Origin: Burkholderiaceae bacterium
GTDB lineage: Bacteria > Pseudomonadota > Gammaproteobacteria > Burkholderiales > Burkholderiaceae_E
DNA length: 42,130 nucleotides
Assembly: GCA_019635275.1 (NCBI GenBank)
Contig: JAHBZV010000027.1
Span: 1 to 42,130 of the forward strand
Direction: 5' to 3'
Below are positions 27,745 to 35,913 of the stretch, one piece after another (positions within the stretch are counted from its first letter, which is position 1; every line of letters begins with the position of its first letter). A program made the translations under genes and the position numbers. The notes under the pieces were generated by a model. That model did no database searches, was not told the origin of the DNA, and saw only the letters and a program-made list of their open reading frames with translations.

Positions 27745-28524
27745 ATGAACTCCGCTCCCCAGACCGTTCCCGCGCCCGTCATCGAGGTCAGGAACCTGTC
27801 GTTCTTCTACGGAAAGTTCCAGGGCCTGACCGAGGTGTCGCTCGACATCGCGCGCAACCGCGTCACCGCCTTCATCGGGCCCTCTGGGTGCGGCAAGTCG
27901 ACGCTGCTGCGCACGTTCAACCGGATGTTCGACCTCTATCCGAACCAGCGCGCAGTCGGCGAGATCCGCTTCAATGGCCGCAACATCCTCGACCCGTCGC
28001 AGGACGTGAACCTGCTGCGCGCGAAGGTGGGAATGGTGTTCCAGAAGCCGACGCCGTTCCCGATGACGATCTTCGAGAACATCGCGTTCGGGGTGCGCCT
28101 GTACGAGAGCCTGGCGGGCGACGCGATGCAGGAGCGCGTCGAGTGGGCGCTTCGCAAGGCCGCGCTGTGGGAGGAGGTCAGGGACAAGCTCGACCAGAGC
28201 GGGCTGAGCCTGTCGGGCGGCCAGCAGCAACGGCTGTGCATCGCGCGTATGGTCGCGGTCAAGCCCGAGGTGCTGCTCCTCGACGAGCCGACCAGCGCGC
28301 TCGACCCGATCTCGACCGCGAAGGTCGAGGAGCTCGTCAACGAGCTCAAGGACGAATACACGATCGCCATCGTCACGCACAACATGCAGCAGGCGGCCAG
28401 GATCTCCGACTACACTGCCTACATGTACCTGGGCGAGCTGGTCGAGTTCGGCCGCACCGACGAGATCTTCATCAAGCCGAGGAAGAAGGCGACCGAGGAC
28501 TACATCACCGGCCGGTTCGGCTGA
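27745..28524 (+). CDS. pstB: Phosphate ABC transporter ATP-binding protein PstB
   Basis: A 259-residue ATPase that energises PstSCA and, with PhoU, relays the phosphate signal to PhoR. It shows Walker [10 protein letters not shown] (about residue 48), the Q-loop [17 protein letters not shown], signature [13 protein letters not shown], Walker [13 protein letters not shown] and the H-loop [19 protein letters not shown]. It is full length and typical, and ends 21 nt before phoU. Confidence 0.98.
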   Translation: MNSAPQTVPAPVIEVRNLSFFYGKFQGLTEVSLDIARNRVTAFIGPSGCGKSTLLRTFNRMFDLYPNQRAVGEIRFNGRNILDPSQDVNLLRAKVGMVFQKPTPFPMTIFENIAFGVRLYESLAGDAMQERVEWALRKAALWEEVRDKLDQSGLSLSGGQQQRLCIARMVAVKPEVLLLDEPTSALDPISTAKVEELVNELKDEYTIAIVTHNMQQAARISDYTAYMYLGELVEFGRTDEIFIKPRKKATEDYITGRFG

Positions 28525-28545
28525 CGCACCGAGCGAGCGAGACAC

Positions 28546-29244
28546 ATGCTGCAGGAACACACCCACCGCCAGTTCGACACCGACATCGACGTGCTGCGCA
28601 GCGCTGTGACGATGATGGGCGGCCTGGTCGAGCGTCAGCTCGTGCGCGCGATCGACGCGGTGCGGCTGCGCGACCTCGACCTCGTCGCGCAGGTGCTCGC
28701 CGACGAGCAGAAGGTCAACCAGTTGCAGGTCGAGTCCGACCTGCGCTGCAACCAGACGATCGCCCGGCGCCAGCCGATCGCGATCGACCTGCGCGAGATC
28801 ATCGCGGTCATCCACACGATCAACGACCTCGAGCGCATCGGCGACGAGGCGAAGAAGATCGCGCTGAAGGCCCGCGTGCTGCACCTGGCCGAGTCGCCGA
28901 TCGCGATGGACCGCATCGAGCAGATGTCGTCGCTGGTCCGCGGCATGCTCGATTCGGCGATCGACGCATTCGTGCGCCACGACACGACGGTCGCCGGCGT
29001 GCTCGGCCAGCGCGACGACGAGGTCGATGCGCTGCGCGACGCGCTGATCGAGGAGCTGGTGGCGACGATGTCGTCGCACCCGGAGACGGTGTCACCGTGC
29101 CTGGCGCTGATCTTCGTCGTGCAGTCGATCGAGCGCGCGGGCGATCACGCGAAGAACATCGCCGAGTACGTGGTCAACGTGGTCGAGGGAATCGACCTGC
29201 GTCACGCGAGCCCGGCCGACAGCGGCGGCCCGCCCGCGTCCTGA
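28546..29244 (+). CDS. phoU: Phosphate signalling protein PhoU
   Basis: A 232-residue, all-helical protein made of two similar three-helix bundles. Its metal-binding motifs are NDLERIGDEAKKIA (about residue 91) and SIERAGDHAKNIAEY (about residue 191). With PstSCAB it keeps PhoR inactive when phosphate is plentiful. It is the last gene of the pst operon. Its 3' end overlaps the 3' end of phoR on the other strand by 43 nt; the overlapped part codes for the non-conserved tail ASPADSGGPPAS. Confidence 0.97.
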   Translation: MLQEHTHRQFDTDIDVLRSAVTMMGGLVERQLVRAIDAVRLRDLDLVAQVLADEQKVNQLQVESDLRCNQTIARRQPIAIDLREIIAVIHTINDLERIGDEAKKIALKARVLHLAESPIAMDRIEQMSSLVRGMLDSAIDAFVRHDTTVAGVLGQRDDEVDALRDALIEELVATMSSHPETVSPCLALIFVVQSIERAGDHAKNIAEYVVNVVEGIDLRHASPADSGGPPAS

Positions 29245-30632
29245 GCGGCGTTGCCGCCTGCGCCGGCCGGCGGCGCCCCAACCGTGCCTGAGCGGGCCGC
29301 GGCGTCCGCGGAGGCCTGCGTGTCGGCGCCCGCGGCGCGCGGCGACGCCGGGTCGGCGAGCAGGCGCGCGGCCGGCAGGCACAGCGTGAAGGTGCTGCCG
29401 CGGCCCGGCGCGCTCTCGAACTCCAGCCGGCCCTGGTGCCGGTGCATGATCCGCTTGACGATCGCCAGGCCGAGCCCGGTGCCGCCGCTGGCGCGCGAGC
29501 GGCCGCGGTCGACGCGGTAGAAGCGCTCGGTGAGCCTCGACAGGTGCTCGGGCGCAATGCCGATGCCGGTGTCTCGTACCGAGATGCGCCCCTCGTTGTC
29601 CTGCACCCGCCACGTCATCGAGATCCGGCCGCCGTCGGGCGTGTAGCGGATCGCGTTGGTCAGCAGGTTGCGTATCGCGCTCTCGAGTTCGCCCGGCGCG
29701 GCCATCACGCGGCGCGGGCCGTCGAGTGCGAGGCCGAACTGGTGGCGCTCGCGCGACAGCGCGCGCGCCTCGTCGAGCAGCGCCTCGAGCAGCCGCTGCA
29801 GGTCGACCTGCTCCTCCTCCAGCTCGTCGGCGCCGCTCTCGAGCGACGACAGCATCAGCAGGTCGTCGACCAGCCTCTGCATGGTCTGGCTCTGCTTGAG
29901 GATCGAGCCGAGGTACTCGCGGCGCGCGGCCTCGTCGAGCTCGAGCGTGAGCAGCGTCTCGGCAAAGCCGGCGATGACCGTGATCGGCGTGCGGATCTCG
30001 TGCGAGACGTTGGCCACGAAGTCGCTGCGCATCGCGTCGAGCTTGGCCTGGTTGGTCACGTCGCGGGTGATCAGCAGCTTCTGGTCGCCTTGCGCGCGGT
30101 GCAGCCGGAGCTCGTGGGTGCGGCCCGGATGGCGCGGCAGCTGCACGCGCATCGTGCTGCCCGACTCGTTGGCTTCGAGGAAGCGTGCGAACTCGGGCTG
30201 GCGGATGAAGTGGTGGATCGGCCGGCGGGTGCCGAAGATGCCGTGCAGGCTCTCGGCCGCCTCGTTGGCCCACAGCACGTGGTCGTAGCGGTCGAGGACG
30301 ACCAGGCCGTCGGGCAGCCGGTCGACCGCCGCGTGGATGCGCTCGAGCTCCGAGCCGAGCTCGTTGCGCGTGTCGGTCTCCTGGCGCACGAAGCGCGCCA
30401 GCCGCGTCACGATCGGCCGCCACGGACCGATGCCGGCCGGCAGCGCGCGATTGCGCGGCAGCGACGACCAGTGGTGCAGCCGAACCAGGTACAACGACTG
30501 CACGACCGCGTAGGCGACGAAGACGGTGGCGAACCACCAGATCGCGAACGTCTGCGAGACGTACAGGTCGAGCCCGGCGCCGATGGCGACGACCAGGGCG
30601 ATGGCGGCGAGGCTGCGCAGGAACAGGCTCAA
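29202..30632 (-). CDS. phoR: Phosphate-regulon sensor histidine kinase PhoR
   Basis: A 476-residue sensor kinase. Two N-terminal helices (about 5-48) lack a large periplasmic domain, as in PhoR. A PAS domain (about 100-195, LPDGLVVLDRYDHVLWANEAA) leads to the HisKA box VSHEIRTPITVIAGF with phosphoacceptor His211 and a HATPase domain (N-box LLTNAIRYTP, G-boxes DTGIGIAPEH and GGTGLGLAIVK). The start is a TTG at 30632; no ATG or GTG lies between phoB and it. A long Ala/Gly/Pro-rich tail (about 410-476) runs antisense into phoU. It follows phoB by 29 nt. Confidence 0.94.
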   Translation of the reverse strand: MSLFLRSLAAIALVVAIGAGLDLYVSQTFAIWWFATVFVAYAVVQSLYLVRLHHWSSLPRNRALPAGIGPWRPIVTRLARFVRQETDTRNELGSELERIHAAVDRLPDGLVVLDRYDHVLWANEAAESLHGIFGTRRPIHHFIRQPEFARFLEANESGSTMRVQLPRHPGRTHELRLHRAQGDQKLLITRDVTNQAKLDAMRSDFVANVSHEIRTPITVIAGFAETLLTLELDEAARREYLGSILKQSQTMQRLVDDLLMLSSLESGADELEEEQVDLQRLLEALLDEARALSRERHQFGLALDGPRRVMAAPGELESAIRNLLTNAIRYTPDGGRISMTWRVQDNEGRISVRDTGIGIAPEHLSRLTERFYRVDRGRSRASGGTGLGLAIVKRIMHRHQGRLEFESAPGRGSTFTLCLPAARLLADPASPRAAGADTQASADAAARSGTVGAPPAGAGGNAAQDAGGPPLSAGLA

Positions 30633-30661
30633 GGGGACTGTCTCGACGGCGTTTGCGGGAC

Positions 30662-31348
30662 TCAGCGGGGCAGGAAGCGGTACCCCCCACCGCGCACGGT
30701 CTCGATCAGCCGGTCGTGGCCCCCCGGCGACAGCGCCAGACGAAGGCGACGGATGTGGACGTCGACCGTGCGCTCCTCAATATACACGTGATCCCCCCAG
30801 ACATTGTCGAGCAGCCGCGTGCGCGAGAGCACGCGATCGGGGTTCCTCATGAAGAAATGCAGCAGCCGGAACTCGGTGGGGCTCAACTCGAGCGTGCGCT
30901 CGCCGGCGTAGACGCGGAAGGTCGCGGGCTCGAGCCGCAGGCCGGCGATCTCGATCGGGTCCTCCGAGGCCTCGGGCGAGGCGCGGCGCAGCAGCGCGCG
31001 CACGCGCGCCAGCAATTCGCGCGGCGAGAACGGCTTGGTGACGTAGTCGTCGGCGCCCACGTCGAAGCCCTGCAGCTTGTCGCCCTCCTGCGCGCGGGCG
31101 GTCAGCATGACGATCGGCAGCTTCGCGGTACGCGTCTCGGCGCGCAGCTTCCTGGCGAACTCGATGCCCGACTGGCCGGGGAGCATCCAGTCGAGCAGCA
31201 CCAGGTCGGGCAGCCCGGCGTCGAGCTGGATGCGGGCGGCTTCGGCGGTCTCGGCTTCGCTCACCGTGTAGCCGGCGTGGCGGAGGTTCACCGCGATCAG
31301 CTCGCGGATGGCCGGCTCGTCCTCGACGATCAGGATCTTGGCGTTCAC
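30662..31348 (-). CDS. phoB: Phosphate-regulon response regulator PhoB
   Basis: A 228-residue OmpR-family regulator. The receiver domain has the phosphoacceptor Asp53 (LVLLDWMLPGQSG), the switch residues TA (MLTARAQ) and Lys in DDYVTKPFSPREL. The winged-helix DNA-binding domain (about 130-228) contains LSPTEFRLLHFF and ERTVDVHIRRLR. The start is a GTG at 31348; an in-frame TAA at 31358-31360 rules out any earlier start. There is no ribosome site, and its promoter -10 is only 6 nt away, so the mRNA is probably leaderless. Confidence 0.97.
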   Translation of the reverse strand: MNAKILIVEDEPAIRELIAVNLRHAGYTVSEAETAEAARIQLDAGLPDLVLLDWMLPGQSGIEFARKLRAETRTAKLPIVMLTARAQEGDKLQGFDVGADDYVTKPFSPRELLARVRALLRRASPEASEDPIEIAGLRLEPATFRVYAGERTLELSPTEFRLLHFFMRNPDRVLSRTRLLDNVWGDHVYIEERTVDVHIRRLRLALSPGGHDRLIETVRGGGYRFLPR

Positions 31349-31354
31349 GGCGCC

Positions 31355-31388
31355 AGATTATGACTCGGGTGTGACGCAGCCGTGACAG
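31355..31388 (-). promoter_or_regulatory. Pho box and -10 of phoBR
   Basis: On the minus strand: CTGTCAC, GGCT, GCGTCAC (31388-31371), a 10-bp spacer, then TAATCT (31360-31355). The match to the CTGTCAT repeat consensus is closer than at pstS. It implies that PhoB activates its own gene. Transcription should start at about the GTG start codon itself. Confidence 0.78.
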
Positions 31389-31427
31389 CGGCGTGGCCGT
31401 GAGGCCGGGAACGATCGGGCGAGCGGC

Positions 31428-31994
31428 TCAGCGCGGCGCGTCGCGCCACCGATAGCGGCGCAGCGGCGTCGACCCCGCATCGGAGCATCCGAGTGCGAGC
31501 GTCCAGCTGCCCGACTCGATCGGCAGCGCGTCGGCAAAGGTGTCCAACGGGCGGCGCGCGTCGCGCCGCGCGCCGCGCACCAGCGTCGCGTGCAGGTGCA
31601 GCGCGCGCTCGTCGAAGGCGATGCCCGCGTCGCGCAGCCGCTGCTGCAGCTGCGCGGCGAGCTGCGCGGGCCAGGCGGGACGGCTCGAGTCGGCGTCGTC
31701 GGTTTCGGGTGCACCCCGCGGGCTTGCCGGCCCCGCCCAGAGCAGCCCGCGGCCGAAGGTTCCCAACCGCGTCAGCGGCATCGCCGGCCAGCGCGGCGCG
31801 AGGCCGTCGAGCAGGGATGCCAGCGTCGCCTCGTCCTCGAGCGGCCGCTCGCCGACGAAGACCAGCGTGAGGTGGACGTCGCCGGGCGCCAGCGGACGCC
31901 CGCCCAGGCCCTCGGCGAGGCGCGCGGCGAGCGCACCGAGGCTCCGTGCCGCGCCGGCATCGGGGCGCAGCGCATAGAAGTAGCGCGCCTTCAC
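31428..31994 (-). CDS. thpR: RNA 2',3'-cyclic phosphodiesterase ThpR
   Basis: A 188-residue member of the 2H phosphoesterase family (LigT, formerly '2'-5' RNA ligase'). Both active-site motifs are present: HLTL near residue 41 (DVHLTLVFVG) and HATL near residue 134 (LHLHATLVRG). The linker between the two halves holds a polar insert (about 92-108, PRGAPETDDADSSRP) not typical of the E. coli protein. It hydrolyses 2',3'-cyclic phosphate ends. It lies 79 nt before phoB in the same direction, but the Pho promoter between them separates their control. Confidence 0.9.
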   Translation of the reverse strand: MKARYFYALRPDAGAARSLGALAARLAEGLGGRPLAPGDVHLTLVFVGERPLEDEATLASLLDGLAPRWPAMPLTRLGTFGRGLLWAGPASPRGAPETDDADSSRPAWPAQLAAQLQQRLRDAGIAFDERALHLHATLVRGARRDARRPLDTFADALPIESGSWTLALGCSDAGSTPLRRYRWRDAPR

Positions 31995-32028
31995 GGGTAC
32001 CTGCCGCGCGGGGCCGCCCCGGCGTGCC

Positions 32029-33462
32029 TCAGGCAGGCGGGGCGCGGCCGTAGACGTCGTCGAAGCGCACGATGTCGTCTTCGCCGAGATAGTCGCCGCA
32101 CTGCACCTCGATCATCACCAGCTCGACGACGCCGGGGTTCTCGAGCCGATGCTTCGAGCCGATCGGGATGTAGGTGGACTCGTTGGCGGAGACCAGGAAC
32201 GTGCGCTCGTCGCAGCTCACCTTCGCGGTGCCCGAGACCACGATCCAGTGCTCGCTGCGGTGGTGGTGCATCTGAAGCGACAGCGCCTGCTTCGGCTTGA
32301 CCTCGATGCGCTTGATCTTGAAGCGGGGGCCCTCCTGGAGCACCGTGTACGTGCCCCAGGGCCGCGCGACGGTGCGGTGCAGCCGCGCCGCCTCGTGTCC
32401 CTTCGACTTCAGTCGCCCGACGATCTCCTTGACCTGCTGGCTCGCGTCCTTGCTGGCGACCAGCAGCGCGTCGGGCGTGTCGACCACCAGCAGGTTCTCC
32501 ACCCCCACCGCCGCGACCAGCCGGTCCTCGCTCTGGATGTGCGTGTTCTTCGAGCCGACCAGCATCGTCTCGCCGAGCGTGGTGTTGCCGTCGGCGTCGG
32601 GCTCGAGCTGTTCGGACACGGCCTTCCAGGAACCGATGTCGCTCCAGTTGAAGCGCGACGGCAGCACGACGACGCCGTCGGCCTTCTCCATCACCGCGTA
32701 GTCGATCGAGATGCTCGGGCAGGCGGCGAAGGCTTCGGCGGCGATCGGCAGCTTCTGGTCGGTGGCCGCCGCGCGGCTCGCTTCCCACGCGTCGCGCGCG
32801 GCCGCGAACACCGCGGGCGCGTGCGCCTGGAGCGCGTCGAGGATCGTCTTCGCGCCGAAGCAGAACATGCCGCTGTTCCAGACGAAGTTGCCGGCGGCGA
32901 GGAATTGCATCGCGCGCGCCGCGTCGGGCTTCTCGACGAAGCGGCGCACCTTCAGCGCGGCCCCCGGCAACGCGTCGCCGGTTTCGATATAGCCGAAGCC
33001 CGTCTCCGGCGCCGTCGGGCGGATGCCGAACAGCACGATCGCGCCGCCCTCGGCGAGCTCGGCGGCCTGCCGCGCGCTCTCCTGGAACGCGGTCTCGTCG
33101 GGGATCAGGTGGTCGGCCGGCAGGACGAGCATCGTCGCGCCGGGATCGATCGACTGCGCCCACAGTGCCGCCATCGCGATCGCCGGGGCGGTGTTGCGCC
33201 CGACGGGCTCGAGCAGCTGCACGATCCGGTGGCCTTCGGCGGCCGGCAGCGTGTCGATTTCCTCGCGGGTCTTGAAGAAGTACTCGGCGTTGGTGACGAT
33301 CGCCGCCAGGTGCCCGTCGGCCAGCGGCAGCGAGCGCCTGAGCGTGCGCTGCAGCAGGCTCAACTCGCCACCCAGCTTCATGAACGGCTTCGGAAACGCC
33401 TCGCGCGACACCGGCCAGAGCCGCGTGCCGGCGCCGCCCGAAAGGATGACGGGAATCAGCAT
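32029..33462 (-). CDS. manC: Mannose-1-phosphate guanylyltransferase / mannose-6-phosphate isomerase
   Basis: A 477-residue two-domain enzyme of GDP-mannose synthesis (ManC/AlgA/XanB type). The N-terminal nucleotidyltransferase starts with LIPVILSGGAGTRLWPVSRE and has the FVEKPD motif near residue 172. A C-terminal cupin domain (about 365-465) contains RPWGTYTVL and QMHHHRSEHWIVVSGTA, the metal-binding histidines of the isomerase. No other mannan or exopolysaccharide genes are visible, so the GDP-mannose use is not shown here. It is divergent from galE. Confidence 0.96.
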   Translation of the reverse strand: MLIPVILSGGAGTRLWPVSREAFPKPFMKLGGELSLLQRTLRRSLPLADGHLAAIVTNAEYFFKTREEIDTLPAAEGHRIVQLLEPVGRNTAPAIAMAALWAQSIDPGATMLVLPADHLIPDETAFQESARQAAELAEGGAIVLFGIRPTAPETGFGYIETGDALPGAALKVRRFVEKPDAARAMQFLAAGNFVWNSGMFCFGAKTILDALQAHAPAVFAAARDAWEASRAAATDQKLPIAAEAFAACPSISIDYAVMEKADGVVVLPSRFNWSDIGSWKAVSEQLEPDADGNTTLGETMLVGSKNTHIQSEDRLVAAVGVENLLVVDTPDALLVASKDASQQVKEIVGRLKSKGHEAARLHRTVARPWGTYTVLQEGPRFKIKRIEVKPKQALSLQMHHHRSEHWIVVSGTAKVSCDERTFLVSANESTYIPIGSKHRLENPGVVELVMIEVQCGDYLGEDDIVRFDDVYGRAPPA

Positions 33463-33574
33463 GATGGGAGACGACCGACGCTAGTCTGCATCCCGAGGAT
33501 TGTACGGCTCGCACCGGGCGGGCATGCGACACTCCGCACATTCAGGCCTCGATGACGGCGACGGAGGGCGGATC

Positions 33575-34606
33575 TTGGGCGACGGGGGGCGGCGGGTGCT
33601 GGTGACCGGGGGCGCGGGCTACATCGGCTCGCACACGGTGGTCGAATTGCTGCAGGCAGGCTGGGATGTCGTGGTGCTCGACAACCTCTGCAACGCCAGC
33701 GCCGAGTCGCTGCGCCGCGTCGAGCGGATCACCGGGCGCGAGGTGCCGCTGGCGCGCGCCGACGTCCGCGACGAGGCGGCGCTCGCGGCGCTGTTGCGCT
33801 CGAAGCGCTTCGATGCGGCGATCCACTTCGCCGGGCTGAAGTCGGTCGGCGAGTCGGTCGCGCGACCGCTCGAGTACTACGACAACAACGTGTCCGGCAC
33901 CGTGACGCTGCTGCGCGCGATGGCCGCGGCCGGCGTGCGCCGAATCGTGTTCAGTTCGTCGGCGACCGTCTACGGCGACCCCGAGCGGGTACCGATCGCC
34001 GAGGACGCGCGCACGGGCCCGACCAACCCGTATGGCCGCACCAAGCTGATGATCGAGCAGGTGCTGGACGATCTCGCGCTGGCGGACGCCGGGTGGTCGA
34101 TCGGCATCCTGCGCTACTTCAACCCCGTCGGCGCGCACGAGAGCGGGCTGATCGGCGAGGATCCGCGCGGCGTGCCGAACAACCTGATGCCGTTCGTGAG
34201 CCAGGTCGCGGTGGGGCGCCTGCCGCAACTGTCGGTGTTCGGCGGCGACTGGCCGACGCCCGACGGCACCGGGGTGCGCGACTACATTCACGTGGTCGAC
34301 CTGGCGCGCGGCCACCTGGCGGCGCTAGACCGCGTGTTCGCGGCTTCCGGCGCGTTCACCGTCAACCTGGGCACCGGCACCGGCTATTCGGTGCTCGAAC
34401 TGGTGCGCGCGTTCGAGCAGGCGAGCGGCCGCAAGGTGCCGTACCGGATCGTCGATCGCCGCCCCGGCGACATCGCCGCGTGCTACGCCGATCCGTCGGC
34501 GGCCGCGTCGCTCCTCGGTTGGCGCGCCACGCTCGGGCTCGAGCGCATGTGCGCCGACGCGTGGCGCTGGCAGCAGGGCAACCCGCAGGGTTTCGGCGAG
34601 GCTTAG
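33575..34606 (+). CDS. galE: UDP-glucose 4-epimerase
   Basis: An NAD-dependent short-chain-dehydrogenase-type epimerase interconverting UDP-glucose and UDP-galactose, 343 residues from the chosen start. It has VTGGAGYIGSHTV, the serine motif FSSSATVYGDP, the catalytic YGRTK, and the GalE-specific RYFNPVGAHESG. The start was placed at TTG 33575 because GGAGG lies 7 nt upstream and the length then matches E. coli GalE. An ATG at 33524 would add 17 residues with no family match. It ends before the large palindromic gap. Confidence 0.92.
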   Translation: MGDGGRRVLVTGGAGYIGSHTVVELLQAGWDVVVLDNLCNASAESLRRVERITGREVPLARADVRDEAALAALLRSKRFDAAIHFAGLKSVGESVARPLEYYDNNVSGTVTLLRAMAAAGVRRIVFSSSATVYGDPERVPIAEDARTGPTNPYGRTKLMIEQVLDDLALADAGWSIGILRYFNPVGAHESGLIGEDPRGVPNNLMPFVSQVAVGRLPQLSVFGGDWPTPDGTGVRDYIHVVDLARGHLAALDRVFAASGAFTVNLGTGTGYSVLELVRAFEQASGRKVPYRIVDRRPGDIAACYADPSAAASLLGWRATLGLERMCADAWRWQQGNPQGFGEA

Positions 34607-34643
34607 CGGCGACGCTGCTCGCGCGCGCGGAAGGTCTGCGCGT

Positions 34644-34924
34644 GCAAATGCGCGGGCGAAGGGCCGACTGGCGGTGGGGCGCTGTTGGCCACTGGCGCGC
34701 CGGGTGCTTGCCCCCGCTTCGCGGGGGTGCCCTGCGATGCTCGGAGCGCCGGCCTGCGCGGCGAAACTCGCTGCGCGAGCTCCGCTCAGACAATCGCCGC
34801 GAGTCAGAGGAACGATGCGCGCTTCGCGCGCAGGCCGGCGCTCCTGCGCTTCTCGGCTGCGCACAAGGCGCGCCAGTGGCCAACAGCGCCCCACCGCCAG
34901 TCGGCCCTTCGCCCGCGCATTTGC
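34644..34924. repeat. 281-bp nested palindrome with perfect 58-bp inverted arms
   Basis: Arm 34644-34701 and arm 34867-34924 are exact reverse complements over 58 bp, with mismatches immediately outside and inside. The 165-bp centre holds a second, shorter inverted repeat and three short hairpins: CCCCCGC-TTC-GCGGGGG (34711-34727), CTCGC-TGC-GCGAG near 34768, and GCGCGC-TTC-GCGCGC near 34820. It fills most of the 455-bp gap between the convergent galE and panC, the only gap over 300 bp without a gene. Open frames across it are by-products of the symmetry. No flanking target duplication and no T-run were seen. A non-autonomous mobile repeat or a structured transcription barrier are both possible. 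Confidence 0.9.
34743..34844. repeat. Inner inverted repeat of the galE-panC palindrome
   Basis: 18-bp exact arms, 34743-34760 and 34827-34844 (GGAGCGCCGGCCTGCGCG and its complement), extendable with one indel. They lie inside the 58-bp arms but are not centred identically, so the element is two nested repeats and not one decayed perfect palindrome. Confidence 0.75.
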
Positions 34925-34939
34925 CGATACCGTCGTGGT

Positions 34940-35002
34940 GCTCGTGGGCACCGTCGGAAGTCTCGCGGCGTTCGTGGGCAGCGCTCGGAGCGTTCGTGAG
35001 CA
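34940..35002 (+). repeat. Three degenerate copies of an 11-bp repeat
   Basis: GCTCGTGGGCA (34940-34950), GTTCGTGGGCA (34970-34980) and GTTCGTGAGCA (34992-35002), spaced 30 and 22 bp, just right of the large palindrome. Too short to assign a role. They may be part of the same element. Confidence 0.4.
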
Positions 35003-35061
35003 GTGACCCCGTCTACGCTCCGAGCGCCACCGACGTTGAATGAGCGGCAGGCAGCCGCGCC

Positions 35062-35907
35062 TCAGAATTCGAGGTTGTCGATCAGTCGCGTCGTGCCGAG
35101 CCGTGCGGCGCCGAGCGCGACCAGCGTGCCGGGGGCGGCGAGGTCGGCGGCCTGCGGGGGCGCGAGGTCGGCGCGGCGGCGCACCGCCAGGTAATCGGGC
35201 TTCCAGCCGCGGGCCTGGAGATCTGCGGCGGCCTGGCGCTCGGCGTCGGCGAGCGCCTGTGGCGATCCGGCTTGCGCCGCGCGCTGCGCGAGCGCCTGCA
35301 GCACGCGCGCGAGTGCCGGCGCCTCGGCGCGCTCGGCGGCGCCCAGGTAGCCGTTTCGCGACGACATCGCGAGCCCGTCGGCCTCGCGCATCGTCGCGCC
35401 GGGCACGATCGTGATCGGCAGGTTGAACTGCTCGACCATCCGGCGCACCACCATCAGCTGCTGGTAGTCCTTCATGCCGAACACCGCTGCGGCCGGCTGA
35501 ACACAGCCGAACAGCTTGAGCACGACCGTGGCCACGCCCTCGAAGAAGCCGGGGCGGAACTCGCCTTCGAGGATGTCGCCCAGCCCGCGAGGGGTGCTCA
35601 CCCTGAACGCTTGCTCGACCGGGTAGAGCTCGCGCTCGTCGGGTGCGAACAGCAGGTCGCAGTCGACCGAGCGCAACTTGTCGCAGTCGGCCTCGAACGT
35701 GCGCGGATAGCTGGCGAAGTCTTCGTGCGGCGCGAACTGCAGCCGGTTCACGAAGATGCTCGCCACCAGGGGCCGCCCCACAGCCTTGCCCAGCCGCATC
35801 AGCGACAGGTGGCCTTCGTGCAGGTTGCCCATCGTCGGGACGAAGGCGGCGCTGCGGGTCGCCCCGAGGGCGGCGCGCAAGTCGCTGACGGTGCGGACGA
35901 TCTGCAT
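35062..35907 (-). CDS. panC: Pantothenate synthetase
   Basis: Joins pantoate and beta-alanine with ATP in coenzyme A synthesis. The 281-residue protein has [16 protein letters not shown] with the HIGH-type motif (HEGH), the [18 protein letters not shown] pantoate-binding stretch, [15 protein letters not shown], and the KMSKS-equivalent SSRNGYL. It is the last gene of the minus-strand chain, 6 nt after the deoxynucleoside kinase. Its partner panB is not in the window. Confidence 0.97.
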   Translation of the reverse strand: MQIVRTVSDLRAALGATRSAAFVPTMGNLHEGHLSLMRLGKAVGRPLVASIFVNRLQFAPHEDFASYPRTFEADCDKLRSVDCDLLFAPDERELYPVEQAFRVSTPRGLGDILEGEFRPGFFEGVATVVLKLFGCVQPAAAVFGMKDYQQLMVVRRMVEQFNLPITIVPGATMREADGLAMSSRNGYLGAAERAEAPALARVLQALAQRAAQAGSPQALADAERQAAADLQARGWKPDYLAVRRRADLAPPQAADLAAPGTLVALGAARLGTTRLIDNLEF

Positions 35908-35913
35908 GGCGGG

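Noticed and set aside
22616-31348. The ars-pst-pho block as a recently acquired island
   Set aside because: Base composition and codon use look like the rest of the window, and no integrase, tRNA junction or direct repeats bound the block. The short AT-rich patch before arsR alone is not evidence of transfer.
34711-34727. CCCCCGC-TTC-GCGGGGG hairpin as a terminator for galE
   Set aside because: No T-run follows. Kept only as an internal part of the palindromic element.
34644-34924. Calling the palindrome an insertion sequence or confirmed MITE
   Set aside because: No transposase and no target-site duplication at the arm ends, and copy number cannot be seen from one window.
34674-35006. Plus-strand open frame and its near-twin on the minus strand in the galE-panC gap
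   Set aside because: Both encode the same short peptide stretch because they read the two arms of the palindrome. No ribosome site or family resemblance.
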